Below are positions 23,900 through 35,709 of a stretch of 64,000 nucleotides of DNA, piece by piece. This stretch comes from Vanessa cardui (lineage: Eukaryota; Arthropoda; Insecta; Lepidoptera; Nymphalidae). The stretch lies in assembly GCF_905220365.1 (NCBI RefSeq), contig NC_061143.1:8494001-8558000 (forward strand). Direction: 5' to 3'. How positions within the stretch are numbered: the first letter of the stretch is position 1; every line of letters starts with the position of its first letter. The notes under the pieces were generated by a model. The model was not told the DNA's origin and made no database searches. It saw only the letters and a program-made list of their open reading frames with translations. The position numbers and the translations under genes are program-made.

Positions 23900-26351
23900 T
23901 GAAGTGTGTGTATTAGTCTCATCGGAATCCGCTTATTCAAATAAATTCATAATTACGAAGATTGTTTTATGACTGTAGGTGTCATTATGTAAAAATAGCA
24001 ACGTCATGGATTAATTAACATACATTAAGTTAATCTTAATTTATATGCTCAAATATATTTATGCAAACAAACTTCAAAATTGTCCTTAGATTTCCTATCG
24101 TCTATAATAAGGCTTCAGTTACAATTATCTCTAACTTATAAGCTATGATTAAAATTTAAAATTGATTACAGCACAATGTACAGCAGTGCAGTGGTCTTGG
24201 TGAGCCAATGATAGACACATGGTAATTAATGATTGTTAAATGGAATGTCTAAATGAAGAAAAGCAATAATATAATATAGTAACAAGGTATATAGTACAAC
24301 GGCGAAGAGTTGGCAAGACGGTTATGCTATTTGACGCCACTTAGTCTTACTAACAGACCGTACATTACAAGAAATGCGTACGATTTGTTATACATTAACA
24401 TAGAACATAATCCTAGTCCCATAAAATAACACTGAAGTGCGTATTCTCTCGTGCCTCAGAAGGCCCATAAGTCGTTAGTTAACTTTCTTCAGTTGGGATA
24501 GGTTATCATTTGTGCACAGTACTTTTGTACAATAATATCACCTAAAAATATAATTTCCCCGTTAATAGCAACCATGTCTGAAATCGGTCAGACTTTATCA
24601 GTTAACTAGTAGATAATTTTAATTTATTGTTGTAATCATACTACAATACACAGTAATAGGTACTTTAAGGTAGAGCGAAAGCCACTGATAAAAGAAGTAA
24701 ATTTTTGTGCGAATTGGATTTTTAGAAAAAATCAAATCAAAACGGGCAAAAAATATCATTGAAAATCTTGCATATTTTTTTATTTTTTTTAGCTTGATAC
24801 GCAAACTCCTTGCAGAAAATTATATGTATCTTTTTTTAACGAATGTGTTACCATAATAAACATAATGAATACAATACATTAAAAATTTAGTAATATATCA
24901 GATTAAGATACATTTACGTATTAATAGCATTTTTTTAGTTTTATATTTAGAAAAATACAAAATATTTTTAGTATAAAATACATTCACAACGCTAGATTGA
25001 ATTAATAAGCAACCCTGACAAAAATGCTAATAATAAACTAGCAAGAAGAGTTATCATTTTTATCTATTAAGACAGATTCGAATTGGAAAAAACCAGAATT
25101 GGAATTTGGAACGAAATGTAAATGCAAATATATAAAACAAATATATTGAGTAATTAAAACAGATATTTTATAATATATGCAATTATCTGCATTAAAAAAT
25201 AGTCTGAAGGCTGTATAATGTTATACCCTTGCCTTTCTTAGAATAGTAAAGAAGAGGCTGCACCGTGTAATACCTTGGCCTTTCAAAACTAATAAAAAAC
25301 GAAGATATATGTTACCAGCTTAACGTATAAAATATTAATCCTTATTACAACCAGACTCATAAATATATAAGGCAAAGGTAATTAGTAAGTAGTGGTAGTA
25401 CATTAGTCTTACATGTGACAAGATGTGAGGATGTATAAATCACGATGTTCACTCGATTTTTATCACTTCGCGATAGACATGTTTTTTCCCACAGCTCTAC
25501 TTCCTGAATTGAATATTAAATTTATAACGGAAACAAAATACGGTTCGAGATTTAAAAATAAACGATTCAAACACCAAACGAAACTTTTAGTTTAATTTTA
25601 TATTACTCGGCTGTTATCATAAATCGTCTAAATACTTGAACACTTATTTTTTAAAAGTTTGACATTGTTATCTGTCATTACTTATACGTGGGACAGATTA
25701 AAAATACAATAAAAATATCGATAATTTAATCGTTTTCGGATGTAAAATGACGGATATAAGAGTCGATAATTCGAAATTTTATTATAAGACTCTGAGGAAA
25801 CTCGACCTTATCTGTATACATCTTTTAAATGAAACGGTATTATATTATAATTTGAGTTCAATTAAATGAATGATACTATCGAAATAAGTTCAGAAGTTTT
25901 TGCTTTTTACATTAAGATGTAAAGATAAATAGACGGAAACAAGCCAGATTATTTGATTATATTGATTAAATTTTTACTCCACGCATTTATAATTAGTACA
26001 CCTCGTACATAAACTACTACAAGAGAGTTGCAAGTTTTCAGACACAAAGATAATATAGAGAATCGATCAGTAAGTTTGATAATCTCTTAGCGCTTCCATA
26101 AATGTCATTATCATTGTTTTGTAGTGTAAGAGTAATGCTCATTCTGTTAAACACACTCTCGTTACCAAGCTTTGGCAGAACGTACAAGAAGATTTAGATA
26201 AATAGCTATACTACGACTAGCAAAAGGTTTTGTCCAGTGATTATATCCCTTAGACCAAAGCTTTCTATATCAACTGCTTAATAAAAATAGATTTAATAAG
26301 CAGGTTCAAATGCTGCTAGAACTAGAATTCACGATCTTACGGACTCTTTTT
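23900..26351. other. AT-rich DNA, no supported gene
   Basis: No exon, RNA or repeat supported over this stretch. Confidence 0.5.
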
Positions 26352-26580
26352 TATGGCTATAGACATTGGGACCGTGAAAATATGACATTTAAAAAATATC
26401 TTACATAATCAATACGCCACCAAGTTCGTAATTAAGATGTATTTCCCTCGTGTCTGTAATTCCGCTAGCTCACCCTTCAAACCACAATACAACAATACTC
26501 AGTATTACTGAGTTACGGTAAAATTTATGATGAGTGGCTTGCAACCTACCAACAGGATCTTGCAAAAAGCCTAACTACCA
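26352..26580 (-). repeat. Repeat C, diverged copy
   Basis: Minus strand. Keeps TGGTAGTTAGGCTTTTTGC at its start, CACCCTTCAAACC (plus-strand reading) and AACAATACTCAGTA. Lacks an intact poly(A) end. Confidence 0.65.
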
Positions 26581-27101
26581 TTTTTTTAATTAAAATGAAT
26601 ATGTCTATAAATAATCCCATAAGACAAACTGAAGTAGTCAAAGTCAATATAATAATTCCGTTAAATCCTTACACAGCTTCTTAGGTGTATATTACGTGCT
26701 TCAATATTTGCTGTTTATCTTATATCAAATTGGTAAAACGAACACAGATTTATTAGCTGAAGTCCTATCATCCAATTATAAACTCTAAACCATTACAATA
26801 AAGATGCAATTCGCATGTATTTAATATCCTTTCGAGTGTAATTTCGGTATTGTGCGTAAATATTGAGAAACAATATGTTCTATCTGTTTTAGGTTAAATT
26901 ACATTGTAATTTAATACGTCTGTTTATATATCAGCTATGAAGGTTCTTGACATAGTTAAATCAAGCAACGGAGAGGTATTTAACGTCCTAAAGATTAATC
27001 CGAATCGTATATACAAGTATTTATACTATTAATAATATAGGATTACTTGTTGTATGTTTGTAGTTACAAAAAAAGCTTGTACTATTATATATAGTTTTCA
27101 G
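26581..27101. other. AT-rich DNA, no feature seen
   Basis: Nothing recognised. Confidence 0.45.
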
Positions 27102-27265
27102 GATAGTCTTCGTTCAAGCTCGTCTGGGTTCTCACCAGCTACTCATCAGATATTCCACTTTCAAACAGCAATACTTAGTATAGTTGTGATTCGGTTTGAA
27201 GGGTGAGTGAGTCAAGGGACACAACGCAAATAACAAATAACAAATGGTTAATATTTCTCAGATCG
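27102..27265 (+). repeat. Repeat C, diverged 5' half
   Basis: Plus strand. Contains TCAAGCTCGTCTGGGT, CTACTCATCAG and CGGTTTGAAGGGTGAGTGAG, then drifts from the consensus. It lies about 500 bp from a better copy in the same orientation. Confidence 0.6.
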
Positions 27266-27736
27266 TCAACTAATAAAATCAGCGACAAGTATACTAAACG
27301 TATATTTTTATATACTTGTAGTGGTTCCTAATAACACAATCGAAGAGTAGATCCTGGGTAGTTTCCAAGCGTACGCTGCCAAAACTATTACCAATAGACG
27401 AAAACTTTAATGAAAACATTTGTACATCCCTGCGATGTTTACGATTTAAACATTACAGGGGTCTAATCTTTATTGAAGTAAATAAAATGTAATAAGCGAC
27501 ATCCCCAAAAATCAAAGGGTTACAGTCTGAAATATCCCAAGTCTGAGCAAACTTTTGCTTTCCTCTTGAGAAGGATTTAACCCATCAAACTCTAGACAGT
27601 ATGATTAGTAGTTTGTTTGTGTGTTCATGGAATAGCCAACTCTAAAAAAATTGCTCTGGTAGAATGTTAAATTTTTCCTGAATTATAATGTAAATGACAT
27701 TTAGATTACGTAGTTTTCTTTATAAATATTGATTCT

Positions 27737-28012
27737 TGATGGTAGGGCTTTGTGCAAGCCCATCTGGGTAGGTACCACCCACTCATCAGTTATTCTACCG
27801 CCAAATAATAGTACTCAGTATTGTTGTGTTCCGGTTTGAAGGGTGAGTGAGTCAGTGTAACTACAGGCACAAGGGACATAACATCTTAGTTCCCAAGGTT
27901 GGTGGCACATTGACGGTGTAAGGAATAGTTAATATTAATTACAGTGTCATTGTCTATGGGTGATGGTGACCACTTACCGTCCGGTGGCCCATTAGCTCGT
28001 CCATGGAAAAAA
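27737..28012 (+). mobile_element. Repeat C, near full length
   Basis: Starts TTGATGGTAGGGCTTTGTGC and runs through GTAGGTACCACCCACTCATC, CGGTTTGAAGGGTGAGTGAG and GTTCCCAAGGTTGGTGGC. It ends in an A-rich tail near 28004-28012. The 87-codon frames overlapping it on both strands are translations of the repeat and its neighbour, not genes. Confidence 0.78.
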
Positions 28013-28019
28013 ATATATA

Positions 28020-28055
28020 TATGTAGCCCGTGCGAAACCGGGCGGGTCGCTAGAG
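28020..28055 (+). mobile_element. Helitron-like 3' end fragment, family H
   Basis: Reads GCCCGTGCGAAACCGGGCGG then GTCGCTAGA. A GC-rich hairpin followed by CTAG is the 3' end expected of Helitrons. It is the same terminal sequence as the elements at 29916 and 30950, inverted. Only the terminus is present. Confidence 0.5.
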
Positions 28056-28087
28056 TACAATATAAACGTGTGATGGATAAGCTATGC

Positions 28088-28398
28088 CATTTTATCAGGG
28101 CCGTATTTAGGGGAGGGCAACCGGGGCAACTGCCCTGGGGCCTCCACATTAGTGGGGGCCACAGTTTTCAGCAAGTTAACATATACCGAGATATAGTCAA
28201 ATTATAATAATGTTATTATTTAATATTTTAAAAGTTACCGATACAAGTAAATAAATCATAGCTTACTGATTGAAATAAAAAAGTAATTAATTCATAATAA
28301 TATAATTATTAGGTTGTTCACGCTTCTGTTTGTCTAGGGCCACCAATGCTTTGTGGCCCGGGGGCCTCCAGACCTTTAAATCCGGCTCTGCATTTTAT
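28088..28398. mobile_element. hAT-type MITE with perfect 8-bp target duplication
   Basis: A 295-bp element (28096-28390) flanked by identical 8-bp repeats CATTTTAT at 28088-28095 and 28391-28398. Its ends are CAGGGCCGTATTTAGGG and, inverted from the right, CAGAGCCGGATTTAAAGG, so the terminal inverted repeats match at most positions. Eight-bp duplications and CAGGG-type ends are typical of hAT transposons. It has no transposase and is mostly AT-rich inside, with GC-rich GGGGCCTCCA blocks near both ends. Confidence 0.85.
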
Positions 28399-28589
28399 CC
28401 ATGAAGACGATACGAGTTAATCAGTTCTTGATGAAATAAGCGTGAACGATAAACTACGATCCTGACTAGAATATTTTAATATTATAACACTTTAATTTGA
28501 AACAGGCTAATGCCAAAGGTCAGGGTTTTTAATCCGGATTAGTGTTGTTTTATGCGTTTTTACAACTTTAGAACAGAAGCAGTAATATA

Positions 28590-29162
28590 AATAAATTAAT
28601 ATGAGATAATACCAAATACATTACTCTGATCCCAATGTAAGTAGCTAAAGCTCTTGTGTTATGGAAAATCACAAGTACCGACGGTACCACATACACCTAA
28701 ATCCCAAGACAACATAACAACAAACAACAACAACAACAGCCTGTAAATTCCCACTGCTGGGCTAATGGCCTCCTCTTCCTTTGAGGAGAAGGTTTTGGAA
28801 CATATTCCATCACGGCGTTCCAATGCGGTTTGGTGGAATACACATGTGGTAGAATTTCTATGAAATTTGTCACATGCAGGTTTCCTCACGATGTTTTCTT
28901 TCACCGCTGAGCACGAGATGAATTATAAAGACAAATTAAGCACATGAAACAGCGGTGCAAACCCAGGCAGGTTTGAACCCGCAATCATTGGTTAAAATGC
29001 ACGCGTTCTAACCACTGGACCATCTCGTCTCTTCATGAGTCAACATAGAAAACTAATAATAATCTACATCGACTCGGAACGACGGCCGAGAATCGAAACT
29101 GGGACCTCGGAGTGGGGTAGGTACCCATGAAAACCAGTGTACACACCACTCGACCACGGAGT
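28590..29162 (-). mobile_element. SINE B interrupted by SINE A
   Basis: SINE B on the minus strand in two parts. The tail and body lie at about 28590-28716 (CTAAAGCTCTTGTGTTATGG) and the tRNA-like head at 29041-29162 (GAATCGAAACTGGGACCTCG). The break is filled by a complete SINE A. Joined across the gap, the parts align without loss to uninterrupted copies. Confidence 0.82.
28717..29040 (-). mobile_element. SINE A nested in SINE B
   Basis: Near full length on the minus strand with an AAC-type tail (28717-28738), a head with A box GGTCCAGTGG and B box GGTTCAAACC. A 7-bp target duplication CAACATA lies at 28710-28716 and 29041-29047. This dates the insertion as later than SINE B at this site. 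Confidence 0.85.
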
Positions 29163-29169
29163 AGAGTAG

Positions 29170-29915
29170 AGTATTTGAATCATTCCAAACACTTATTAAG
29201 TAGTGCTATGATTAATATGAATAAAGTTGAATTAAGCTGTGAAAATAAGTCACCAGTATAATATTAAAGTCGCTTCTTATTCTATTACTCGTATTTTATT
29301 ATTGGTATATTACGTTAGACACTCCAAAAATAAACAGCTGACCGAGACGCGCATAATTTTTTATTTCGTAAATCTATATTTAGAAATGTATTGATTTATT
29401 CTGAAGCGCTGAATATATTTTAACATAATGATACTAAATAAACTATAATAATATTTAAATCGTAAAATTTCGCTGATTCTAAAATCGTCGTCCAGTCGAC
29501 GACGGACCTATTTGCATTCTCACAGCGGACATTAGGACCAATTTTAGGATGTTGTTACTGAAATAAACATATTATCAATTCAAAGCATTGTTATGAAGCG
29601 ATAGGAATGCTTATCATTCCACCTAACCTACCACGAGAAATAAAATAAACTTTTAATATAACTACATATTTTTAAAACCTCCGAAATTACTGTATCCAGA
29701 TAGGTTTTGTCCATATTTTTTTGACTTAATAGCTCTGCTGATATTTATTATGGAATTTAAATGATTTTTTTTATATATTTTTTTTTATCTTAACGTGGAA
29801 TATTACTTAGACAACTTTATTATATACTGGCTGTGGCCGTCGGCTTTATTCACAATTTGGATTATATTAATTATTAACTAATATAGGTCCCCATTACTTT
29901 GACGTTTATAGTTAA
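29170..29915. other. AT-rich DNA, no feature seen
   Basis: Nothing recognised. A dyad CGTCGTCCAGTCGACGACG lies near 29486. Confidence 0.4.
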
Positions 29916-30486
29916 CTAGCGATCCGTTCCGGCTACGCGCGGGTGCAATGCTGATACTAAATATACTGCTACAGAATCTGTTTATTAACGTCACATTAGA
30001 AACATCTAAAATTATCAGTGATTTTTTACCATATTGTCCATGTTTTATATACAAAACAATGATATTCTAATAAACAGATATGATATATCCATACTAAACA
30101 ACAGAAAAAAGTGTGCCGCGTCGGGGACCGTTTATTTTACATTTAGCTAGAAGTTACAAGTAAACAGGATAGCTTGATAAAAACAATAAGTAAAAGGGAT
30201 AACTAGATGTTTTAATTACGCAAAACGTATTACTACGTAATTATGATGTATTATAACGTATTACGTAAAACGACTAAACGTTTGGGACGTTTTCTAGTCT
30301 TCACTTTTTGCGCGTTAATAACATATCTGTTTACTAGAACATCATTGAAACCCCAAAAACCTTCCTTTGGAATTACTCTATTTATTAAAAAAAATCGCAT
30401 CAAACTCCGTTTCGTAGTTTTAAAGATCTAGGCACACATAAGGACAGACAGTGGAGACTACTTTGTTTTATACTATGTAATGATGA
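29916..30486 (-). mobile_element. Helitron-like family H, carrying a nested MITE
   Basis: On the minus strand the 5' end is A|TCATCATTACATAGTATAA, near 30483-30486. The 3' end is a GC-rich stretch ending CTAG at 29916-29919, followed by T. Those are Helitron rules (insertion between A and T, TC start, CTRR end). It shares CTTTACTATATTGTCCATG-like and CCGCATCAAA blocks with the copies at 30950 and 59272. A separate inverted-repeat element occupies 30057-30347. There is no Rep/helicase coding. Confidence 0.65.
30057..30347. mobile_element. MITE with ~30-bp terminal inverted repeats, nested
   Basis: The left end CAATGATATTCTAATAAACA and the inverted right end CAATGATGTTCTAGTAAACA continue in parallel for 30 bases with 27 identities. 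The 291-bp unit splits the Helitron exactly where other copies read uninterrupted TATACAAAAACCTTCC. A run of A on each side obscures the target duplication. The 62-codon open frame within it is not recognisable. Confidence 0.7.
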
Positions 30487-30949
30487 TGTTCTGTTTAAGA
30501 CTTAGTGGTACCTCCACAGCAAATGAAATTTGACACGAAATAACAATGGTAGTGTTAGATCGTTGTCTTATATTAACACAATCAAACGTATAAACACACT
30601 AGATTTATTATATAAATAAAAAAAAAAAACAGGATTTTGAATTGGAAACACTAATAAGACTAAATTAAGCTATTTTCGTCTATCAAAAATACAGACTTTG
30701 ATCATTATATTTCTAGAATTGTTATTTAATTAATATAATAATCTATAAATAAATAATCTTTTGATAAATTTATAGAATATATTTATTTATAAATTTTGTT
30801 TCAAACAGGTTAGGTCAAAGAATAGTTCATTATGTTTATTTGTTTTTGAGTTCATTCTCGAGGTCAGCTCACTAACCTAGTGACTGCATGCTTGTTTCGC
30901 GGTCTTCTTAGACGTTTTTTCGGGCCAGGTACTTTACATTTATTTAGTA

Positions 30950-31670
30950 CTAGCGACCCGCCCCGGCATCGTTCGGGTGCAAAGCTGATACTGAATGTAC
31001 TACAGAATATGTTTATTTACGACATCACATTAGAAACTTCTTAAATACGCTATTTGACTGGTTTTCAAAATCCATTTTATATTATTGAGTAGAAGTTAAG
31101 GAACACAGGAAACGTTGTGTTTTTTGTTTCTAGTACATATTTGCCGAAAAATATCATATTAAAAATTCCATATTTAAGTAGCGCGCGAAAACGCTACTTG
31201 GATAATATGGCGATGCAATGGGATCGGTGACGTCACTTTCCTGTATTTTAATCTGTGGTACATATAGTAGAAAAGAAAAGTTTACAAGAAAGTGACTTCA
31301 CCATAAGCCCGGCCAATCAGGAGCGTTTTTTTTGTGTCACGTGACAAATGTTTGAAAATTTGCATTTTTACGGATTTTTGAATAAATTAAGTATTATTTT
31401 CAACTTTCGTTAGTAAATAACCATTTTTAAACTCATAATATACATTGATTACAATAATTCACAATTTATTTTTCGCATTGTCAAATAGCCTATTATCAGT
31501 GTTTCTTTACTATATTGTCCATGTATTATATTATATATTTATATACAAAAACCTTCCTCTCGAATCCGTTAAAAAAAACCGCATCAAAATTCGTTGCGTA
31601 GTTTTAGACATTTAAGCATACATTGGGATATAGGGACAGCGAAAGCGATTTCTTTTATACTATGTAGTGA
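30950..31670 (-). mobile_element. Helitron-like family H, carrying a nested MITE
   Basis: Minus-strand 5' end A|TCACTACATAGTATAAAA at 31670; 3' end CTAG (30950-30953) then T. Without the insert at 31048-31490 the element is about 276 bp and collinear with the copies at 29916 and 59272. Non-coding. Confidence 0.7.
31048..31490. mobile_element. TA-flanked MITE, 443 bp, nested in a Helitron
   Basis: Ends CGCTATTTGAC and, inverted, GGCTATTTGAC, with TA immediately outside on both sides (31046-31047 and 31491-31492). It interrupts the Helitron between AAACTTCTTAAA and TTATCAGTG, which are contiguous in the 29916 copy. Inside are a TGACGTCA site (31228-31235), a 12-bp palindrome TGTCACGTGACA (31335-31346) and two hairpins (GTAGCG...CGCTAC; GTCACTTTC...GAAAGTGAC). 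No transposase. A Tc1/mariner-type origin is inferred from the TA duplication. Confidence 0.75.
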
Positions 31671-31830
31671 TCTTATATACCTGCTCTGATTTAATTTATT
31701 TTTATTTCTCTACTATTTAAATCAGTGTATAGTGTTGTATTATCTAAGTGGTCGTTTTATATTGAGATTCAAAAATAGAACGTTCTTTACGTTCTATTTT
31801 TGAATGTCATTTTGAAGATAATAAGCAATT
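31671..31830. repeat. Dispersed block with a perfect 16-bp hairpin
   Basis: Shares CTGCTCTGATTTAATTTATT, GTATTATCTAAGTGGTCG and GATAATAAGCAA with 13181-13345 on the other strand. Both copies lie next to family H Helitron sequence. Perfect arms ATTCAAAAATAGAACG (31767-31782) and CGTTCTATTTTTGAAT (31790-31805) enclose a 7-base loop. Confidence 0.6.
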
Positions 31831-34051
31831 TAATGAATACAATCATCAGCTTGATTTATATTTTATTTCGAGATTATAAGATTAAAATATTACAATAAAG
31901 ATTAGGAGATACAATGACAAGACATTTATTTTATTGACCTTTGAGTATCATGTTCCTAATAATCATAGATATATAACATTTTTTATTATAAATATATATA
32001 TTACGAGGTTATAAATTTACACTTCGTCTCGATGACGTTTCCCACAAGTTTTATTGATGTCAAAATAAAGAATCTTTTTTTTTTTGAGAACTCATACGCA
32101 AAAACTAGTTTTGAGTGAGCATGTAACGGAGCGAATCTTAGAGGCGCGTGGAAAACGTCCATAATAGTTATCCGTCAATTATTTTGCAGTATTTTTTTTT
32201 TCGAAATCGAATAAAAAATAGCGTAAATTTAAACATACAGCCGTATCGAAGGAGGTTTATTAGGTCTATACCTACGTTATTTTAAATTTAAATATAGAGT
32301 CTGTATCCTATATTTTGTATAATTTTCGATACCAATTTTCGCTTGTGTTACAATCAAGGTTGACATAATACATATTTTATCTTTTATGACGCAAATATTG
32401 AAAAAATAATCATACAAGACGAATAAAAAATCAATTTAAAAGATTATCCTTAATTCATTCATCGTTAAGTCAAACTTAAAAAAATACAGATTAATATTTC
32501 CGTACTATAAATATTCATACATTAGGCCTTAATTCGAACAGGAATACATTTAAATAATTTGTTAATTAATTAAGAATGTATTTAATAATAACATTAATTT
32601 AAATTTGTCATAAATTAACACTAATAATTATCTAGTTAAGTTGATTCCCTAGGATGCGACATTGTGTATATGTCCTAAGTCTCGGATGAGTCAGCGACGT
32701 CTCGTCTGATGCGTTTGCGCAACTAACGCACACATTCAAGCATTCACTTCATTCAGACACAACACGGTGTACATTGCTCGTTTTATTCAACTACAGTTTT
32801 ATAAATTTGAAGGTAGACGATTAATGTATTACAATTGAATTATAATCATAGTGAACTAGGTTTCTTGGTAGGATACGGATGTCAGTAAACTTTGTTAAGC
32901 ACCTGTTTGCATATGACCGTCATGTAGTCCACATTATGTGTGAGATTTAATAGACATAGTTTTTTGTCGCCTGGACACTGAGTAAACGTAATACTTATGT
33001 ATTAGTTTAGCTTTGATATAATACATAACCATTCTGTTTGATGACGTTATTTCTATAACCAATTAATTATTACATAGTAATATTAAAGGATACGTATAGT
33101 AAAATATACGTGTGAAAATTTTCTAATTTGTATTTTTGTTATTACGTTGGTAATACGTTCAATTATATTTTTTCAATGTTTAAATGAAAAAGTTAGAAAG
33201 CCAGACAATGTAAATTCGATATTGCATTAACTTTCAAATCATGTCCTCAAAAGATCTAGACGTATCGGTTTTAAGTTCTTAGGAATAAAATTAAAAAGAA
33301 ACCATTTCTCACGGCTCCGTGATTGTGTTGGAATCTCAATGTTTTAAAGCGATGACTAATTTTTATACAGCACTTTTTATTGTGTATTACATATGACCGT
33401 TTTTTGTATCCACTTTGAGATATTCTTAAAATAAATATATATTTATAAATTGTATAAGGATAATAAGTGCTTTGAAATGTGTTATTGCAATATTGACGTT
33501 AAGTAGATGATATTTGAGTTGAAATTTATTTTGAATATGTAATTACAACTTACTTATTCATGAAAACTTTATATTGCTGATATTTGCTATCTTTCATTTC
33601 CACCTTACTAAGTGTGAAAGGCTGTACAGGGAGTGGTTTCAGACGTCGAAACGAATTATTCAATTCATTAATATAATTGTTGCGAGTGACGTCATATAAT
33701 AAATTAATAATGGAAATACAATGTTTGTAGGTTTTATTAAAATTGAAATTCCATAACACTAATTAGGTGTAGTAGTCTGTAAATAATGACAAATGAAATT
33801 ATTTTTATGTATTAAAATATTGATAACCTAATAAATTAAGGCTTAAGTCTTTTTATATTATGACAAAAAAAAATTGAAATAATATTTGCGCATGCGCATT
33901 ATTTATTATAATTTAAAAATTGACGCGCACGTAACTGTGTGTTCGATTCTTTTATTGTTTTTATATAATTGCGAGATTATAATTAATTTCTTGTTTTACT
34001 GTATATACAATAAAGAGCTTTATTAGCTATGCCTTATACAGCGAGTAAGGA
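31831..34051. other. AT-rich DNA with scattered motif sites
   Basis: No gene seen. Notable short sites: TGAGTCAGC near 32687 (AP-1/CNC type), TGACGTCA near 33687, and the perfect 12-bp NRF1/Ewg palindrome TGCGCATGCGCA at 33887-33898. Confidence 0.35.
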
Positions 34052-34248
34052 AACATTTTTAATTATCCAGTTACGATTAGTAGAACACGATCGTAGATGT
34101 ATTTTAAAAAGTGTCATACAATAATAAATTATTGAACAATTAAATAAATATATATATTAAGCATTCAATCTTCATTCGAGATATTTAACCATGATATAAT
34201 CATAATAAATTGTAATTAATATTTATAAAAAAAATAACTACAGTGACT
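34052..34248. repeat. Segment Y, first copy of a local duplication
   Basis: The first 54 bases (34052-34105), including CCAGTTACGATTAGTAGAAC, are identical to 35856-35909. Similarity resumes at AATAAATTGTAATTAATATT near the end. It is not one of the named repeat families. Confidence 0.75.
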
Positions 34249-35709
34249 AATAAATATAGAAAATCCAAACGAAACGGTCTTTAATTAATGATATTACAAT
34301 CCATTCCGCAAATAGTTTAATTAATCAAAACTCAACTTCCTATAGTATTAAAAAAAAGGAAATCTAAGCACAACAGTACACGGAATACGCTAAACAGAAC
34401 GACATCCGCTGATAGATGCCTAAACGAGTTTTTATACTCAAACAATCTAAGTAAAAGGCAGAAATTGGACTATTGCAGACTGTTCCGACAGCCATTTTTA
34501 CTCGCATATCCGACTCCGTTCCCACGGCGTCCACAAACAGGTTATTATTAAAACATATCGCTGTATACACTCAATTTAAAACTTTATCCATTAAAATATA
34601 AAATACATTTTCAATTGCATCCCATGTAAAACACAGAGCATGCAACGTAATGCGAAATGAACTCTATCGTTTTTAATTTTCGATTCAAATTCGTTTAAAA
34701 CTAGTAGATCGAGTGAGTACAATTTGAAATTCCTATTTGAAATCATCGGTGAAGGATTTTAGGTTCTCTCTCCGTTGTTTAAGACTTCTTTAACTCATAT
34801 AGCGGTAAAATTTTGTTTTATAGAGTAGATAGATGTATGATCATATTAATTGTGTTGTATGTTCGTTGAATGCTACTAGAATTATGAGTGTCTTTAAGGT
34901 AAATAGTCTGTAGGTACTGGAAATGTGTAATTTTTGAGCTAAATGCCTTATTATCTAGAGTACGGTAAATTAATTTCTTTAAATAGAACGCCGTCTGCGT
35001 GGGTGCATGACAGATCTGTTTGTGGATCTATTTTATTTATTGTTTTGATCTTCAACGAGTTTAATTATTTCGAATGACGTAACACATTATAGATACTTAC
35101 TCGTTTACAATTATACCTGTCAAAACATGTTTGTCTTTGATTTTATACAGCAGAACGTTATCTTAAACATTTGTATCTGTTGATTCATAATTTTTCTCAC
35201 AGTTATAACTTATGTATATATTATAATTGTTATTTGAACCACTAGAGTTTAATTATTAAAAAATAATAATATCATAATAATTTAGATTTTATATTTAAGT
35301 TACAATATTTTTATTCTATAATAACTTATTATAATCAATAAAGCAAATTATTACTTACATACGTTATTATAACATTTTATTGTACATAATTACGTATAAG
35401 GAAATATCTGATGTAACATTACAATAAACTTAAAATAACATATTCGGTTAAAACATACATAACGTTTATACAGGAGATTTAATATATAATATAATTCATG
35501 TATTTTCTTACATTACGCAACTCAAATAAATACAGTATATTTATATAAACGATATATTATAGTAAATCAATAACCATCGCTTTCAAATGTCTATGACTTT
35601 AGAAAATAACAATGAACTCCTACACAAGTATGCATTGAAATTAAGTAACCTAAAAGGCATCTGCGCGGGCGCAGGCGATGCAAGCGTAATCGATTTGCCA
35701 TCTTCACGA
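34249..35709. other. AT-rich DNA, no supported gene
   Basis: Nothing recognised apart from a GC-rich patch at 35657-35673 (GCATCTGCGCGGGCGCA), whose 17 bases recur exactly at 55720-55736. Confidence 0.4.

Noticed and set aside
27886..28207. 87-codon frames on both strands
   Set aside because: They span repeat C, a Helitron end and the hAT MITE; both strands are open by chance.
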